From Rhypophila decipiens (lineage: Eukaryota; Ascomycota; Sordariomycetes; Sordariales; Naviculisporaceae), in the NCBI GenBank assembly GCA_033297075.1, contig MU858153.1:62001-126000 (forward strand): a DNA stretch of 64,000 nucleotides, in the 5' to 3' direction. This document shows positions 11,989 through 24,385 of this stretch, one piece after another. Positions within the stretch are counted from its first letter, which is position 1. The number at the start of each line of letters is the position of its first letter. The notes beneath the pieces were generated by a model that worked only from the letters and a program-made list of their open reading frames with translations, did no database searches and was not told the DNA's origin. A program made the position numbers and the translations under genes.

Positions 11989-13351
11989 TTATTCTGAAAT
12001 GAAGGTGGCTTCGCTGAAGAGCTCGCCTTCCTCGGTCACCTCCTGGTCTCCAATCTTCAGCTTCAGGGGAAGCTTCGTCTTTTGAGGCGAGTACTAATAA
12101 TCACGGGTTAGCAACTGACATAGTGAGAATAGGAAAGCAATACGGCTTCGCACCTGATAGATATAAGGCTTTGTGCCAGCGGCTGCTGCAACGAGACTCT
12201 TGACGAAGCCAGGGACCTCGGCCATGACGTCTATCCTGTCCAGTCTGTCCTCAAGTCCACCTTCGAGCACCGCCTCGACAGGCTTTCCATCCTTCGTAGT
12301 CCCGTTCCAGACAAACTTGACGACCGAGGGTGCCGGCCAGTCGTTTTCGGTGTCGCTCTTGGCTTCGACATGGGTTGCCGTATTCGAAGCACCTGCGGCA
12401 ATAATCTCGCCGTCCTTGACAATGCCTCCAACATTAACAGTCGTCGACCCATACGATGGGGGTGTGGTAAACTGCATCATGATGGCAGAGTAGGTGGGAC
12501 CCTGGAAGTCGCAAAACGTCCACTTCGCTGCGGCATGATGGGGCTTCATTCCCTGAAGAGCCATGACAAAGAATGCCCGGCCCTTGAAGTCGATGGGGCC
12601 CTCCTCGGTGGTGAACGTTCCTTCAGCTGAGCATCTGGGCCAAAACGCATGGCGCATCGACCCCCAGGGGTTCTTGGGGTCGGTGCCAAACAGCGACTTG
12701 CCCGTCTTTCCCACCTGGAAGCCTGGCGCCGTTCTCTTGACCGTCATGTTGATGATGCATTTGTCATCGTTCAGCGACTTGATCGTGTACGTGGTTCCGT
12801 CCTCGGACAGTTCGATCGCGAGGTCTCTGGCATAGAAGCTGTTCTTGTCGTCGCTAAACTCGTGTTCGTCAAGCTGGGTGGTTGACCACAGGTGAGGCTT
12901 CGACCCGTCGAGGCAAAAGACCTTGGAACTGAACTGGCAGGTCGTTCGGATGCCGCTGTGGAGAGGTTAGTATAGCACCTGATAGAAGCATGCGCCGGCA
13001 TTCAAGACTATACGTACGCCACGTTACTATAGATGATCTGGGCAAATCCTAAGCGACCGCTGTCGGCCATAAAATAGAAGCTCTGTGTCTCGACGCAGGT
13101 CGAGTCCATGGCCTGCCATTTCAGGTCACCTCTGGTGAGCTCTGTGTGGGGGACCTCTTTGGCTTCCTCGGCGACTGACTTGATGGCGGAGGGACCGTAG
13201 ATGGGCTCCTGCGTGCCGGCGACGTCGGCCAATCTACACGGACGAGTTAGCTTTGAGGTCATGGAGAGCATCATGCTATGATATTGACTCTGGTGGGACT
13301 CGTGCCCGCCAGCACGGGTGCTACCTACTTCTGTTGCGCCCACTTAAACAT
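11989..13351 (-). CDS. svf1: Svf1-like survival factor / lipid-binding stress protein
   Basis: Four exons on the minus strand: 13351-13329, 13233-13018, 12955-12154, 12093-11989. Phases agree, giving 381 residues. The protein starts [15 protein letters not shown] and continues with the family pattern EPIYGPSAI ... [16 protein letters not shown], then a second lipocalin-like barrel with [24 protein letters not shown]. Svf1 proteins aid survival under oxidative and cold stress in yeast and have been linked to sphingolipid (ceramide) handling between ER and Golgi. The length is typical for moulds, shorter than the 481-residue yeast protein. The first coding exon is only 23 nt. Divergent from the uL11m gene, sharing a 636-bp intergenic promoter region. 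Confidence 0.92.
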
Positions 13352-13987
13352 GATTGCGATATGTTTATCAAAGAGGCCAAGGGTGCAGAATACTCAGAGT
13401 GACTGCGAAACGATAGAGGCTGTATGGATGTTGTGATGGCTTGAAAACGTACAAATGGTTTGTTCACCGCTGTCATGGGCTCCGTCAAAAAGACCAAAAT
13501 TGGAGGGTTAGTGGAGGGGTCTTGGGCGTGGGCAGCGGGAGGACCCCCTTTGCGGCTGGCAACCGGTGGCACGGTAGGGACGGAAGCTGCTGACTGGGGA
13601 CGTCACCACGCTGGCCTGCAAACATTCAATCCTACCGGGGGTGTCGTTTTAGTGACTGAACCCACCACCCATGTCATCGGACCACCCATGTCATTTGGCG
13701 GGGTGTTCGGTCTCGGCAATCCGTTCCAGGTTCGTGGCTGAAATCCGCGCTTCTGTTTTTTGTGGAGCTTGGTGTGGCTGGTGCGCTGAAGAGTTTGGGT
13801 TCCCGGTCAGGGGTCCGCGATCACTGGCGCATCGGATCCAAATGTTCGACATGATTTTCTTGGAGGTGCAGCATTGCAAATTGACGTCTGTCAATTGAAA
13901 TCCAACCGGCAACCGAAAACGCGCGACACCCCATATTCTGCGAAAAGTACGACGAATCAAGCGACTACAGGCTGTCAAATCGTCGAA
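13352..13987. promoter_or_regulatory. Bidirectional intergenic region, svf1 / uL11m
   Basis: 636 bases between two divergent start codons, so it must hold both promoters. A repeated CCACCCATGTCAT occurs twice within about 25 bases (around 13666-13692). No clear TATA box was picked out by eye. The ORFs in it have no recognisable domain. Confidence 0.55.
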
Positions 13988-14514
13988 ATGTCCAAGAAAT
14001 CGGTTGCCGACCAGGTGGTTAAGCTCATCGTGGGAGCTGGTCAGGCGAGTCCCAGTCCTCCAGTCGGTCCTGCTCTCGGTAGCAAAGGTATCAAGTCGAT
14101 GGATTTTTGTAAGGTCAGTCTTATTTCAGGCTAGGGAGCTTCAAATTGGGCGCGCATACTTATTTCTTCGCGCATCTCCAGGAGTTCAATGCGAGGACAG
14201 CACACATCAACCCAGGCACGCCGATGCCCGTCAGAGTTACGGTTAGAGGAGACAGGTCGTTTCACTTTGATGTTCGCACGCCGCACACCTCCTGGTTGCT
14301 GCTCAACGCAGCCAATGCGCCGATGAAGAAGGGCAAGAGGAAAGGCGCCAGCAACCCCGGAACAGAAACCGTTGGCACCGTGAGCCTCAAGCACATCTAC
14401 GAGATCGCCAAGATCAAGCAATCCGAGCTCCGACTCTCGGGACTACCCCTCGAGGGTCTCTGCCGATCCATTATATTCCAGGCGAAGTCGGTCGGTATCG
14501 ATGTCATTCCCTGA
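13988..14514 (+). CDS. mrpl19: Mitochondrial large-subunit ribosomal protein uL11m (L11)
   Basis: Two exons, 13988-14113 and 14182-14514, phase-0 joint, 152 residues. The sequence follows bacterial L11: [22 protein letters not shown], an FNART turn where bacterial L11 has the start of its FNAKT motif, then TPMPVRVTV. The C-terminal RNA-binding domain has [15 protein letters not shown] and ends with [15 protein letters not shown]. It builds the GTPase-associated centre of the mitoribosome with the large rRNA. It is close in length to yeast Mrpl19. There is almost no N-terminal extension, so mitochondrial targeting must use the mature N-terminus. Confidence 0.95.
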
Positions 14515-16739
14515 CCTCTCTCATTGCTCTTATTTTATATGGTGCATGGGCGTTTATGGCATTCATTTCCGGGCGGGAGAAAACTAGAACTTGGCGAAAA
14601 GACCATACTCCCTTATCAGTCGGTCATCCAAGGAAGTGGGCGGGAATGGGCCCTTTACTGGGACGAACTACACGACTCTGTATAACCTCTATAATTGTAC
14701 TACCACCAAATGTATAAAGGCTGTTTGGAATCGGGGCTGGCCTTGAAAAAATGCCCTCTTTTGCTTCTACGGCCGTTTCCGGGATTTTCTGACCTAACAG
14801 CATTTCTTTCTAATGGGTGTTTTTTGGGGCGAAGCATTGATTGGGATCCTGGTTCCGTGAATTTCATATCACGAGAGCAGAACGAATCCACGGCAGGATG
14901 CCGAGTGTCCCCCTCATGATATATCCTCGGCCGGCTTCCCGATATTATCGTATGTGTGCTCCGCAATGAAATGGCGCTGCTCTGCAGGCTCGGGTTGTAC
15001 AGGGAGCTAGTTGCGGTCATGAGATGTGGTGAGGGGACAATTCTGGACCTTGAATTCACCGTAGATAAGGTCAATCACGGAATATGCGGTGCTTAGGAAA
15101 AACTGTAACGACTGGATGTCACAACAGCTGTAACTCGAAAGCAGGCCTTCAGAGGCTACCCGCAGCCCAATTGCCATGATCCGCCTCCGATATCCGAATA
15201 TCCGCATCCCGATTTGCCATTTGCCATTGACACTTTTGACAGTTGACAGGGAAAATATCAGTTGAACACTCCCCTTTTTGCCATGGCATTCTCAGGCACT
15301 AGTGCGGCTCCTGGACACTGGACCCGGGCGGATGTGCAAGGCGGAACGCTGCAAGGCCAGCCTGACGGCTCCGACGACATCCGCCTTGTCGCTTGAGGCG
15401 AGACAGGGCCAAGAAGGGCCCAGTTCCAACTTCCGGGGAATTTAAAAGGGGGTGTCACGGGCCACACTGTGCGACAACGAGACTCTGCTGATGGCAGTGC
15501 GAGGCAGTCTCTTGATGCCAGGAGTGAATACCTACGTGGCGGATGAGGTAAGGTATACAAGTAAGTTATTATACTCGGTCCTGGCCGCTGGGAATCATGA
15601 CCCCACCTGGAACTACCTCGCGACCCAAAGATAGATAACTCTGTTAGCTCAGAGTATTGTAAGCGCCCCTGTACAGTACGGAGTAAGCAATGCCATGCGT
15701 CCTTCTTTGGGTATCCTCTTTGGGAAACCCTTGATGCTCGCTGGGAGCGGCACGAGGACTGCCTGGCATCCGCGATATTGCAATCGCAATGGGCCGGCGC
15801 GAAGGATGAGGGACCATGAGTGGGTGCATCATCCATCCACGGCAGCGTGGCCTGTCTCCTCGGGATGGTGGGGCTGGGTTGAAATCCGACTGACTCTTGC
15901 CCAAACCGCGATTTTGCTTGTTGGTTTCTTGTCATGGCCGCTTGGGTCGTCCCCTGCGAGTCAGCAAGCATACATTACATGTAGCTAAAATGCGTATCTT
16001 TTACCCCGAACCTGAGATGGTGGATTTTCGAACCTCACGAATGAAGTAGAGCCGGTACCCATTTTCTAAAAGAACGGAAAGAGACCTGAAATGGACTCGG
16101 TCTTTCAAACACTCTCCCACGAGTCCCAACTGCCCTTTATCAGTGCCCCACATTTATTCAACCGGGAATAGGCGGCCCTTTGCTAAGGACCGAACATTTT
16201 GAACAGGCCGGGTCGGCCGGATCGAGTATTTACGGTAACCTGCTGGTTTCCGATTTTTTTAACAGGTGAAGGTGGGTTCTCAGAAGATCCCTCTTTAAGG
16301 AGGTACCCGTGCCTCCCGCGCATGGCCGCCCACAGTGGCCGTACCTTGTCTGAAAGTTGCATGTTAGCTAAGCCCCACCGTTCCATCATTCTAGATCGCT
16401 TGCAGGGAAAAAACGGACTTCATTCGGGCCCTTCCTTTCTTTCTCATCGAGCAACGAGCACTGGCAAGTGCGCCTAGTAGGGTTCCATCCTAAAGCCTGA
16501 CGCTGCAAAGAAGTGTCTGTCATAACAGTCATCAACTTGGGGCGACAGTGCACCATTGTGAACTTGGCCCGATCTCTTTCTTTCTCCCGCCAACCGAACC
16601 CGCCGCCGCTTTCTCGAGTCCGTCATTCACCGTCCTCCACCTGTGGGCTTCGTCATTCTTTCCAGCTCTCCCTAGGCGTTTTCGTATGCCCACAAGCTTT
16701 GGTGCGGTCAATTATTTTGCATGGTAGATCTTTTTAAAC
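14515..16739. other. Intergenic, about 2.2 kb
   Basis: Between uL11m and the Hal4-type kinase. Apart from a doubtful minus-strand ORF at 15258-15935 (listed separately), no coding sequence is supported. TACGGAGTA at about 15677 is a word also found near 3890. The 200 bases before 16740 are pyrimidine-rich, like a leader. Confidence 0.45.
15258..15935 (-). CDS. Doubtful hypothetical ORF, 225 codons
   Basis: An open frame from ATG at 15935 to a stop at 15258, with no overlap with any recognised gene. The protein is rich in Pro, Ser, Arg and Trp, has no recognisable domain or signal peptide, and shows no repeating pattern. A stop-free run of this length outside genes is uncommon but not impossible by chance in a 64-kb window. 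It could be a lineage-specific gene, a remnant, or nothing. Confidence 0.2.
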   Translation of the reverse strand: MTRNQQAKSRFGQESVGFQPSPTIPRRQATLPWMDDAPTHGPSSFAPAHCDCNIADARQSSCRSQRASRVSQRGYPKKDAWHCLLRTVQGRLQYSELTELSIFGSRGSSRWGHDSQRPGPSIITYLYTLPHPPRRYSLLASRDCLALPSAESRCRTVWPVTPPFKFPGSWNWALLGPVSPQATRRMSSEPSGWPCSVPPCTSARVQCPGAALVPENAMAKRGVFN

Positions 16740-19461
16740 ATGGCGACCACTATTCAGGAGCCGGAGCAGCCTCAGGGGGACAAGCAGAGCAAAGGTACGC
16801 AACTGAACCGGAACAGAAGGACAGAAAAAAATTCCAGACAGAAGAATACCCCTCATCGCGAACCGAACCCCCACGTTGCAGGCAAAGACCCTGGCCCAAG
16901 ACCTCAAACTGAGGCAATCACAAGCACATAAAATAGTGACGATTGGACCAGATGCTAACATAATTCTAGAATCGCCCGCCCCAGAGCCAGTAGAGCAGCT
17001 TGCGCCAGATAGTGTCCCGAGCGACCAGCAAACAAACACCGAGCCGGCCGTCAGATTCAAGTCCACCATTGAGGAAATTGACCCAAAGGACGCAAGCGCA
17101 GCACCTCCGAATGCGCAACCATGGAGTCCGAGTCTGGGAGATCCAGCAGCAGACGTCACGCCAGAGGAGATTCGCCATCTGTCCGAACGATTGAAGGCCT
17201 GTCCGTTACAAGAACGGAGGATGAACATTTTTTCATACGAAGCCTTTTCTCTTCCCGCCTCGAGGGTATGTTTGGTGGTCTCTATCATGCAGCTATATCT
17301 TGTCATGCACCCCCTCTTTTCGCATATATGCGAGCCTTGAGAAGGATTGCCCCAGGGCGAATGGTCTCTCAGGAAGAGCCCTTAGATTTGCCATCCTGTC
17401 TTTCCAACACAGAGACCTTGCTATCTGGGCCATGAGTACTGACCCAGGATCATAGACTGCCTCGAACGAAGATGACTCCCGAGCAGCAAGCCGCGAGCCC
17501 TCACGATCTTCCACAAGCCGTAACTCACCACTTCTTCGTCCCTCCCGCAAGAGCCCCGAAGCACACACGCCTCCGCTTACCCCAGCTGGGACAGCTCCCT
17601 CCGAAGGTGAAACCGGACGAGAGCCACGGATTGTTCTAGAGAAGCCCACCCCGGTGCCCGATACGCTTACTCCTCAAGATTCGTCATCGCACGAACCCAC
17701 GTCTCCAGGATCCCCGCGACTTATGGTTGTCCCGCCGACGGACCGGGTGTCTCGACGGCCAGCATCACCTGAAAAAAAGGACCAGGTTCAGGCGACAGCC
17801 AGCGACCACCGCAAAGGGTTGTTCACCATCGGCGGAGGCGATGGGTCCCCCAGCAGCTCGTTGCCGGTATCCCGTGATTCGAGTCCATCAAGAGCGGCAG
17901 CTACGGCAGCTCAGTTTTATAGTCGACATGCTCCCCCAGGGGGTGACGTGAACGATCCCTATGCGGCGAACAAACGACAGGCCCAGAAAGGCGTCGAGCC
18001 CCGTTTTATTTTCAGCCGGAAGAAGAAAGGCTCGCCCAGCTCTTCGACCATCAGCCTACCTCGACTGTCGGCCGATAAGCGCCTGGTCAGCAGGAAAGAA
18101 GAGTTATTACAGGATGATATGTCTGTTCACAGTAGGAACAGCTCCATGTCTGATTTAAAGAGATTCTTCAAATTAGGGCCCAGCAGAGCAAAAAGAGCTG
18201 CATCACCAGCGTCTTCCCTCAGGACGAAAACTCCGCCTGGGTCAAAATCATCACAAATCCCGTTTGGAGACGATCATGGACTTACCTCTAAATATGGAAA
18301 ACTCGGCAAGGTGCTGGGTGCGGGCGCTGGCGGTTCTGTGCGCCTCATGAAGCGCAGCGAGGATGGTGTTGTGTTTGCCGTCAAGGAATTCCGCCCCCGC
18401 CATTCATATGAGACGGAGCGGGAATACGTCAAGAAACTCACGGCCGAATACTGCATGGGATCTTCGCTGCATCACGGTAACATCATCGAGACGCTGGATA
18501 TTGTCCAGGAGAAGGGCAAGTGGTACGAGGTGATGGAATACGCCCCTTTCGATCTTTTTGCCATCGTCATGACAGGCAAGATGTCGAGAGAGGAAGTGAG
18601 CTGTTGTTTCTTGCAGATTTTGAGCGGCGTGACATATCTCCACAGCATGGGTCTGGCGCACCGGGATCTCAAACTGGACAACGTCGTGGTCAGCGAGCAT
18701 GGTATAATGAAGATTATCGACTTTGGTAGTGCCCACGTCTTTAAATATCCGTTTGAGAGCGGCATTGTGCCTGCGTCTGGTACGTTTACTATCTCACTTC
18801 TTACCTTCGAATGGGTCCACTAATGTTTTCCTTTTTAGGCATTGTTGGTTCGGACCCGTATCTGGCGCCAGAGGTCTACGATGAGAAGAAATACGACCCT
18901 CGAGCTGTCGACATATGGTCGCTGGCCATCATCTACTGCTGCATGACCCTTAGACGGTTCCCCTGGAAAGTGCCTCGTCTGTCCGACAGCTCGTTTAAGT
19001 TGTTTGCTGCGGAACCCTCCCCTGGACACGATCCGAAAAAGTTAATTGCCCCTATTCACCCGGCCGCCTCGGAGTCCGCGCTAAAGGACCTTCCTGCCAG
19101 AGATTTTGACCCCCAGGCCATCCGCGAGAATAAGGACACCGAAAACAAGGAGAAAGACAGCAAGACCACCAAGGCAGCCGACGGTTCCACAACTACGAGT
19201 ACCAATCCGGAGAAGAAGGAAGTTGTCCGCGGTCCCTGGAGGATTCTTAGGTTGCTGCCCAGGGAGAGCAGACATGTGATTGGCCGTATGTTGGATCTCG
19301 ACCCTAAGAAGCGAGCACAGATGAGCGAGGTCCTGGATGACCCCTGGGTCTCAAACACAATAATATGTCGTCAGACGGAGCCGAACGTGGTGGTTCAGGC
19401 AGACGATCACACGCATATTTTGGAGCCGCCGTCTGTGGTTAGTGCCAATACAGCCAAATAG
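16740..19461 (+). CDS. Serine/threonine kinase, Hal4(Sat4)/Hal5 family
   Basis: Four exons, 16740-16794, 16970-17265, 17456-18779, 18839-19461; all phases agree, giving 765 residues. The first 390 residues are Ser/Pro-rich and probably disordered. The kinase domain begins near 396 with the Gly-rich loop [16 protein letters not shown]-type lysine (AVKEF), HRDLKLDN near 518, DFGSAH near 538 and the APE motif follow. Hal4/Hal5/Npr1-type kinases are fungal-specific and stabilise nutrient and potassium transporters at the plasma membrane. The pattern HRDLKLDN with [12 protein letters not shown] fits this branch. A 60-residue Lys/Glu-rich insert splits the C-lobe, before PWRILRLLP. Introns 1 and 2 (175 and 190 nt) are longer than usual; their edges are the least certain part. 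The C-terminal kinase assignment is firm; the exact subfamily is less so. Confidence 0.88.
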
Positions 19462-20678
19462 GGCAAGCTGTTTGGCCCACGACGTGCATAGGGTCTATTT
19501 TGGCAGTTTTTCTGACCGGAAGGATGGGGATGTAATGGAGAAAATCAGTGCGAGATCGTGATGGGGACTGGTCTTTTGGAAAGATTGGTGAGTGTAGATG
19601 GAGCCGTGTGGTCGCGCTTTTGTTGCATATATTTATGGGTGTAGGATAGTCTTTGGAAGGCATTTTGGACCGGGTCGGTTGTTCCTACGGAAGACGGGCG
19701 GCATAGAACGGCATGAGGTTGGCGGATTGGTCGACTGATTTGGTCCGATAGTGGGATTTCATTTCTGTCGCCCGTTCTGGTTTCCCACCACCTCGAGAAA
19801 CTGGGAGAACGAAGCGCGGATGTCTTCGTTGTGGGTTTGAACTATTTTTGCTGTTCTCATGTTTTATGGGCGTTGATAAACGGGAGAGGAATGGCTCTCG
19901 ATCTGGGAGAATAGCAGAAAGCGGATTCTTACATTTTTGTTGTTTGTTTTATTTCGTTCTTTACATATTCCGTTTGGGTTACATAGGCCATCGACTACCT
20001 TTGCTTTTCTGTTCCGTCGAGTTTTATTTATATTCCTTCTCTCTCACTTTTCAACTTTCCCTGGTGTCGGTGACGAGTAGACGGGCTGATGCAACTAGGC
20101 CAGAAGACCCCGTAACTGAGGGATTCGCGAGGCAAGAAGATGGGTAGAGATAGAATGGGAGATTGAATGAACATAGAGAACATGGGGCCGTACAGGAGGC
20201 TGGTATCCAAGAGACAGGGCAAGATGGGGATCATTGAATGGGGTAGGATATGTCTACTATAGGCTATTATAGGTGGACTGCGGACTGAGATATATCGGAA
20301 GATATGGTCCTACCAGATTTACTTCGATATCATAACAGCATTTTTTCCCCAGAGTTGTTGAACCTTGACTTGTTTCCCCCCTTCCCTCATAAAGTTGCGG
20401 TGATCCGGCTGTCCGTTAATGCCGGGGCGCATTCGGTCCCCACAAAAGAGATCGGGTGGGTCCTAGCAACCAATCCCGCAGCGGTTAGACCCATCCGACG
20501 GGACATTCTAGATGGCTTTGGAAGCTCCCTGTCGAAATTCTTAAACACCAGAGCTACGGCCGATCTTTTGAAGCTTTTTTCGCGACTTCATCAACAAATA
20601 CAGACACTCCCAACTTCCTCCGCCTCAACCCTCGAGTTTTCTTATCGCAGATTCCTTTGCACACGCAAACTATTCACA
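19462..20678. other. Intergenic: kinase 3' region and hsp10 5' region
   Basis: No gene is supported. A 174-codon plus-strand ORF (20304-20828) runs into the hsp10 intron and lacks any domain. No perfect three-unit heat-shock element was found by eye, though isolated GAA/TTC units occur around 20525-20590. Confidence 0.45.
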
Positions 20679-21403
20679 ATGGTATGTTTCCTCTACTTGG
20701 ATCTTCTTTCCGACTTTGAATTGGAGCTCCCGGGCCGCGACGGAGGAAGGTCAAGAAGCCAACAGTCCGGCGACCGCAGCTCCGAAACAGTCAAATACCT
20801 TTCCGTCTCAATTGAGCCCTCAAAGTAAGCACAGTTAACTGACAATGCCGACTCCCAGGCCACCTCCATCCGCTCCATCAAGTCCCTCGTCCCCCTCCTG
20901 GACCGCGTCCTCGTCCAGCGCATCAAGGCCCAGACCCAGACCGCCTCGGGCATCTTCCTGCCCGAGTCGACCGTGAAGGAGCTCAACGAGGCCAAGGTCC
21001 TCGCCGTCGGCCCCGGCGGTATTGACAGGGAGGGCAAGCGCGTGCCCATGGGTGTTGCGGCTGGCGATCGTGTTCTTATCCCCCAGGTAAGATCTACTCC
21101 GTTTTCTTGCGACGAGGCGATGATGACAATGGCTGCTTCAGATTTCTCCTGGGGAATATTTCTGCTTGGTCAACGAACAAGTTTGGGATTTGAGCTAACG
21201 TATGAATAGTATGGCGGTTCTCCCGTCAAGGTCGGCGAGGACGAGTACCACCTCTTCCGGGACAGCGAGTAAGTTCCATCACTCTTTCCCAATCCAGGGC
21301 CCGACCCGAGGTTATCAACGGGCCGTTATGTCACTGAGTGAAAGCGAATCATGTATCTGACATTGCTCTTCTACTTAGGATCCTGGCCAAGATCAACGAG
21401 TAA
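20679..21403 (+). CDS. hsp10: Mitochondrial co-chaperonin Hsp10 (GroES)
   Basis: Four coding exons: 20679-20681 (the ATG alone), 20859-21086, 21210-21268, 21379-21403; phases agree, giving 104 residues, the standard size. The protein shows the Cpn10 pattern: PLLDRVLVQRIK, the mobile loop around QTASGIFLPES, KVLAVGPGG, DRVLIPQYGG, and the end LFRDSEILAKINE. It caps the Hsp60 ring in the mitochondrial matrix and aids protein folding. The start is chosen because the second exon opens with ATSIRSIKSLVPLL and has no ATG of its own before the fold; GTATGT follows directly after the ATG at 20682. The odd point is this one-codon first exon. Identification is firm; the placement of the first exon is likely but needs transcript support. 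Confidence 0.92.
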
Positions 21404-24385
21404 ACGCCGATAACGACAAAATCTACGAAAATCACATTTACAAAGACACCACACTCCATATATAATACCCATGAAATCACGACAGAACGATTGAAACATA
21501 TCGTGTGTACCATATTGTAATGTACCAAAAAGCAACTCGAGGGGCGGGGAGGGTAGTAGGGGACGAGACACCTGAGAACATACTCGGGGCTTTGTATGTA
21601 TTGTACGAATGGAAGTGAAAGGAAGAAAGAAATCGCCGACTTTTTTTGACAATCAAGTGCCATACTGGTTTGGGTTTGTTTTGCATGAACGATGCACATT
21701 CGGGGTTGATGTCGCTTGCTTGCAGGTAATATGGATGCAAGTCAGATGAGCTTGTCTAAAGCTCGGATGCAGTTGCCCATTTTGCTACCTACCGCGTTTT
21801 ATTGTTTTATTGTTCGGGTGAGTTGGTCTTGCTTTTGTCTCTCTGCTCGCGTTGTTTGCTCTTCCGTGACGAAACCAGTCGGCAGGTCTTGATCTTCGGA
21901 TGAAGATTGAGACAGCGGCACCACACCACGACTCTGCGGATATGGGCATTCACAAGCGTGCTGTCGGTCTTGATGCGGAGCAACAACAACAGCAATAGAT
22001 GATGATGACGGGAACATGAATAATCCAGACCTCACCTCTCATATGCACCAGTAACGATGAGCAGGTTCTGGTCTGAGCCAATCTCTGGAGCACGACTGCT
22101 TCTAGCCCGCTAATGTTTCTTTCCTTTTCAACCGCAATGTCTGTCTTGTTTCAAGGTGACCTGGTTCGGGTCGACGGTTTGCCAAAGTTGACTGACTCGT
22201 TGGTTTGCTGGCTGTCATGAGTGACTGCATTTACATGGACGCAGGTGTGAGTTGAGCAGACCGCTGTGACAGAGGTCTTGGCAAACTTCGATGGCTGGGC
22301 GGCTGGCTGTTTTGTAAGTAGGTATCTACGCAAGGAAGGACTGCTTCCTCAGCCATATCACGACAAAAACACAGGAAAGAAAAAAGATTGGAATCGACGA
22401 GCCTCTGAGAATTGACAACGTGGGTGGATATGTCTCTTGTTAAAACAGTCTAGAGCTGCGAGGTGGTGAGCCACTCTCACATTTTTCACATGGCCATTCA
22501 GGGGCAAGATTCTGATTGGATAAGCAATCCGTCCTGTTGTTATTGTTGAGGTTTCTTACCCCTTGCTCGGGCATAACGTCTTTTTTTACGTGCGCAGATT
22601 ATCTCCTCTCTGAATTTTCAGCCATATGTTTCAAGTTTATCAACCTCCACACCTTTCTGGGGATTTCTTTCACTGATCGGCTGGTTGGGTGGTGGTTGAT
22701 CTCACTTCTCGGTTCCTGGGAGCTGCACGTTCGGGATGATTCTCGTCCAATCGGAAGCAAGGTGTTACCCCTGAAAGGAAACATGCACACTCAGCGGTTC
22801 CCCTTTTTCGACCGACTCCCTGCGGCTCTGGGCAGAAAATGTTTCGAGTGGTGACGACAGTCAGTCAATCCCGCCGCTCGCCCGTCGTTCTGCCCCTTTT
22901 TAATAACAAGCGCCTGAACCTCACAGCGGAGTAACGGCGTTCTTTGGGGGGGGTTCCATTGTGGCGAGCGTTTGTCCTGCACAGCGGTTGGTATTTCCCA
23001 TGGTTTCCCATGGGTGGTTGGTGGTGATCGACACTACATACCCGCCCCTCTGTGCCTGCGTTTATTTCCTATTTTATGCTTGGGAAACAGGAAACAAAGC
23101 TTAAAAATGACTTCCAATGTGCAACATCTGCTGCATGGCTATGGGGCCGTCGAGGACGGGAGGTAGGTACTGTACGGAAACACAAGTCCGCACTTATGGT
23201 ACACTGCACCTGGCAGGAGAAGATGACAGACGGGTGATGGACGATCCCTCGACACAATCATCTCCTGCCTGTGTAGGGTTAGATATTCCCCTTCTCTCAT
23301 CACTCGCCCCCTCACTTCGGGCGTTTTTTGCCCTGTCGAGCAGGACAGGCAGTCAGATATTCCTGTGCCCGTTCCAAGTGCCAAGTGGGCGCTGTCAGCC
23401 ATATTCCTCAGAGAAATCTCAATTTCTCGGGAATTTTCAGATGAACCAAATCCATCGATATAACATGAGAGGGGGCAGAACGGGTCCAGCAGCCTGCTGT
23501 GTGACGCCGCGCCTTTCTTCACCTTCCTCATTGCTCAGCAGTCACATTCATTGTCAATTAACCCATATGCTGTGCCCTCGCAAATGGCTGCTGCTGATGT
23601 GATGCACAAATATGGGGTAATAATCAGGATCGGAGATGTGAACTCCCTACATACGGATACAGTATGTACGGACAGTTACCAGCCCCTGAGGCGTTCAACC
23701 TCAAACATTCATCATTTCCACCACGGAAGCGGCTTGCTGCTCTCGCGGGACGGACTGCGCTTGCGCTTGTGCTGTGTCTGTTTGTTTCTTTTCTTGCCCT
23801 GCAGGAGATGTTACCCTCTTTTTTTTAGTGTACTCCCTCGGTAAGTACCGAGTGGATGGCCTTCTCCTGACCCATTGCTCTCCTTGGTCCCAAGGGCGGC
23901 TGAAGGGTACCATCTGCATGGACTCTACCCTACCCCGTATGTACATTACAATGGTACACATCAACCAGGGACCTGGTCTGGTCTGGTCTCCCTCGACCTT
24001 CGGATACAAGATATTAAATATCTCCCCGATCCTCCACTTCCATTCGCGCCCCTTCTTCTTCTTCCTCACCTCAAGCCGTACGAGTTGATACGACTGGGTG
24101 TGGTTGTTCGCCCATCTTCTTCTTTTTCTTCGACCTTCGTTCCTTTCTTTTACTTTCGCCCCAGGTGCGACCAACGACACACAAACAGACATAGATTCTG
24201 TGTTCCCGTCTTTCACTCGACTTGGTCAGCTTGTCTGATCTCTTTCATTCATTTCATTTTGCAACACAGATCTTGATCTTCCACTCTCTCACCACCTTCG
24301 AGCTTGGACTTGATATCACCTTTCGAACACACCGACGAACTACACTTCTCAACCTCACAACTGCAGAGCAGTAAAAACGACCATC
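21404..24385. other. Gene-free gap of about 3 kb before the AA9 gene
   Basis: No coding sequence is supported. The 3' region of hsp10 occupies the start. The last 340 bases are strongly pyrimidine-rich (runs of CTTCTT at about 24055-24140), resembling leaders of highly expressed fungal genes. GTTTCCCATG is nearly duplicated in tandem at about 22990-23010. The long upstream region leaves room for regulation of the AA9 gene, but no specific operator could be assigned. Confidence 0.45.

Noticed and set aside
20304..20828. A 174-codon ORF upstream of and within the hsp10 gene
   Set aside because: It crosses the hsp10 start codon and the first intron in another reading of the sequence, and has no domain.
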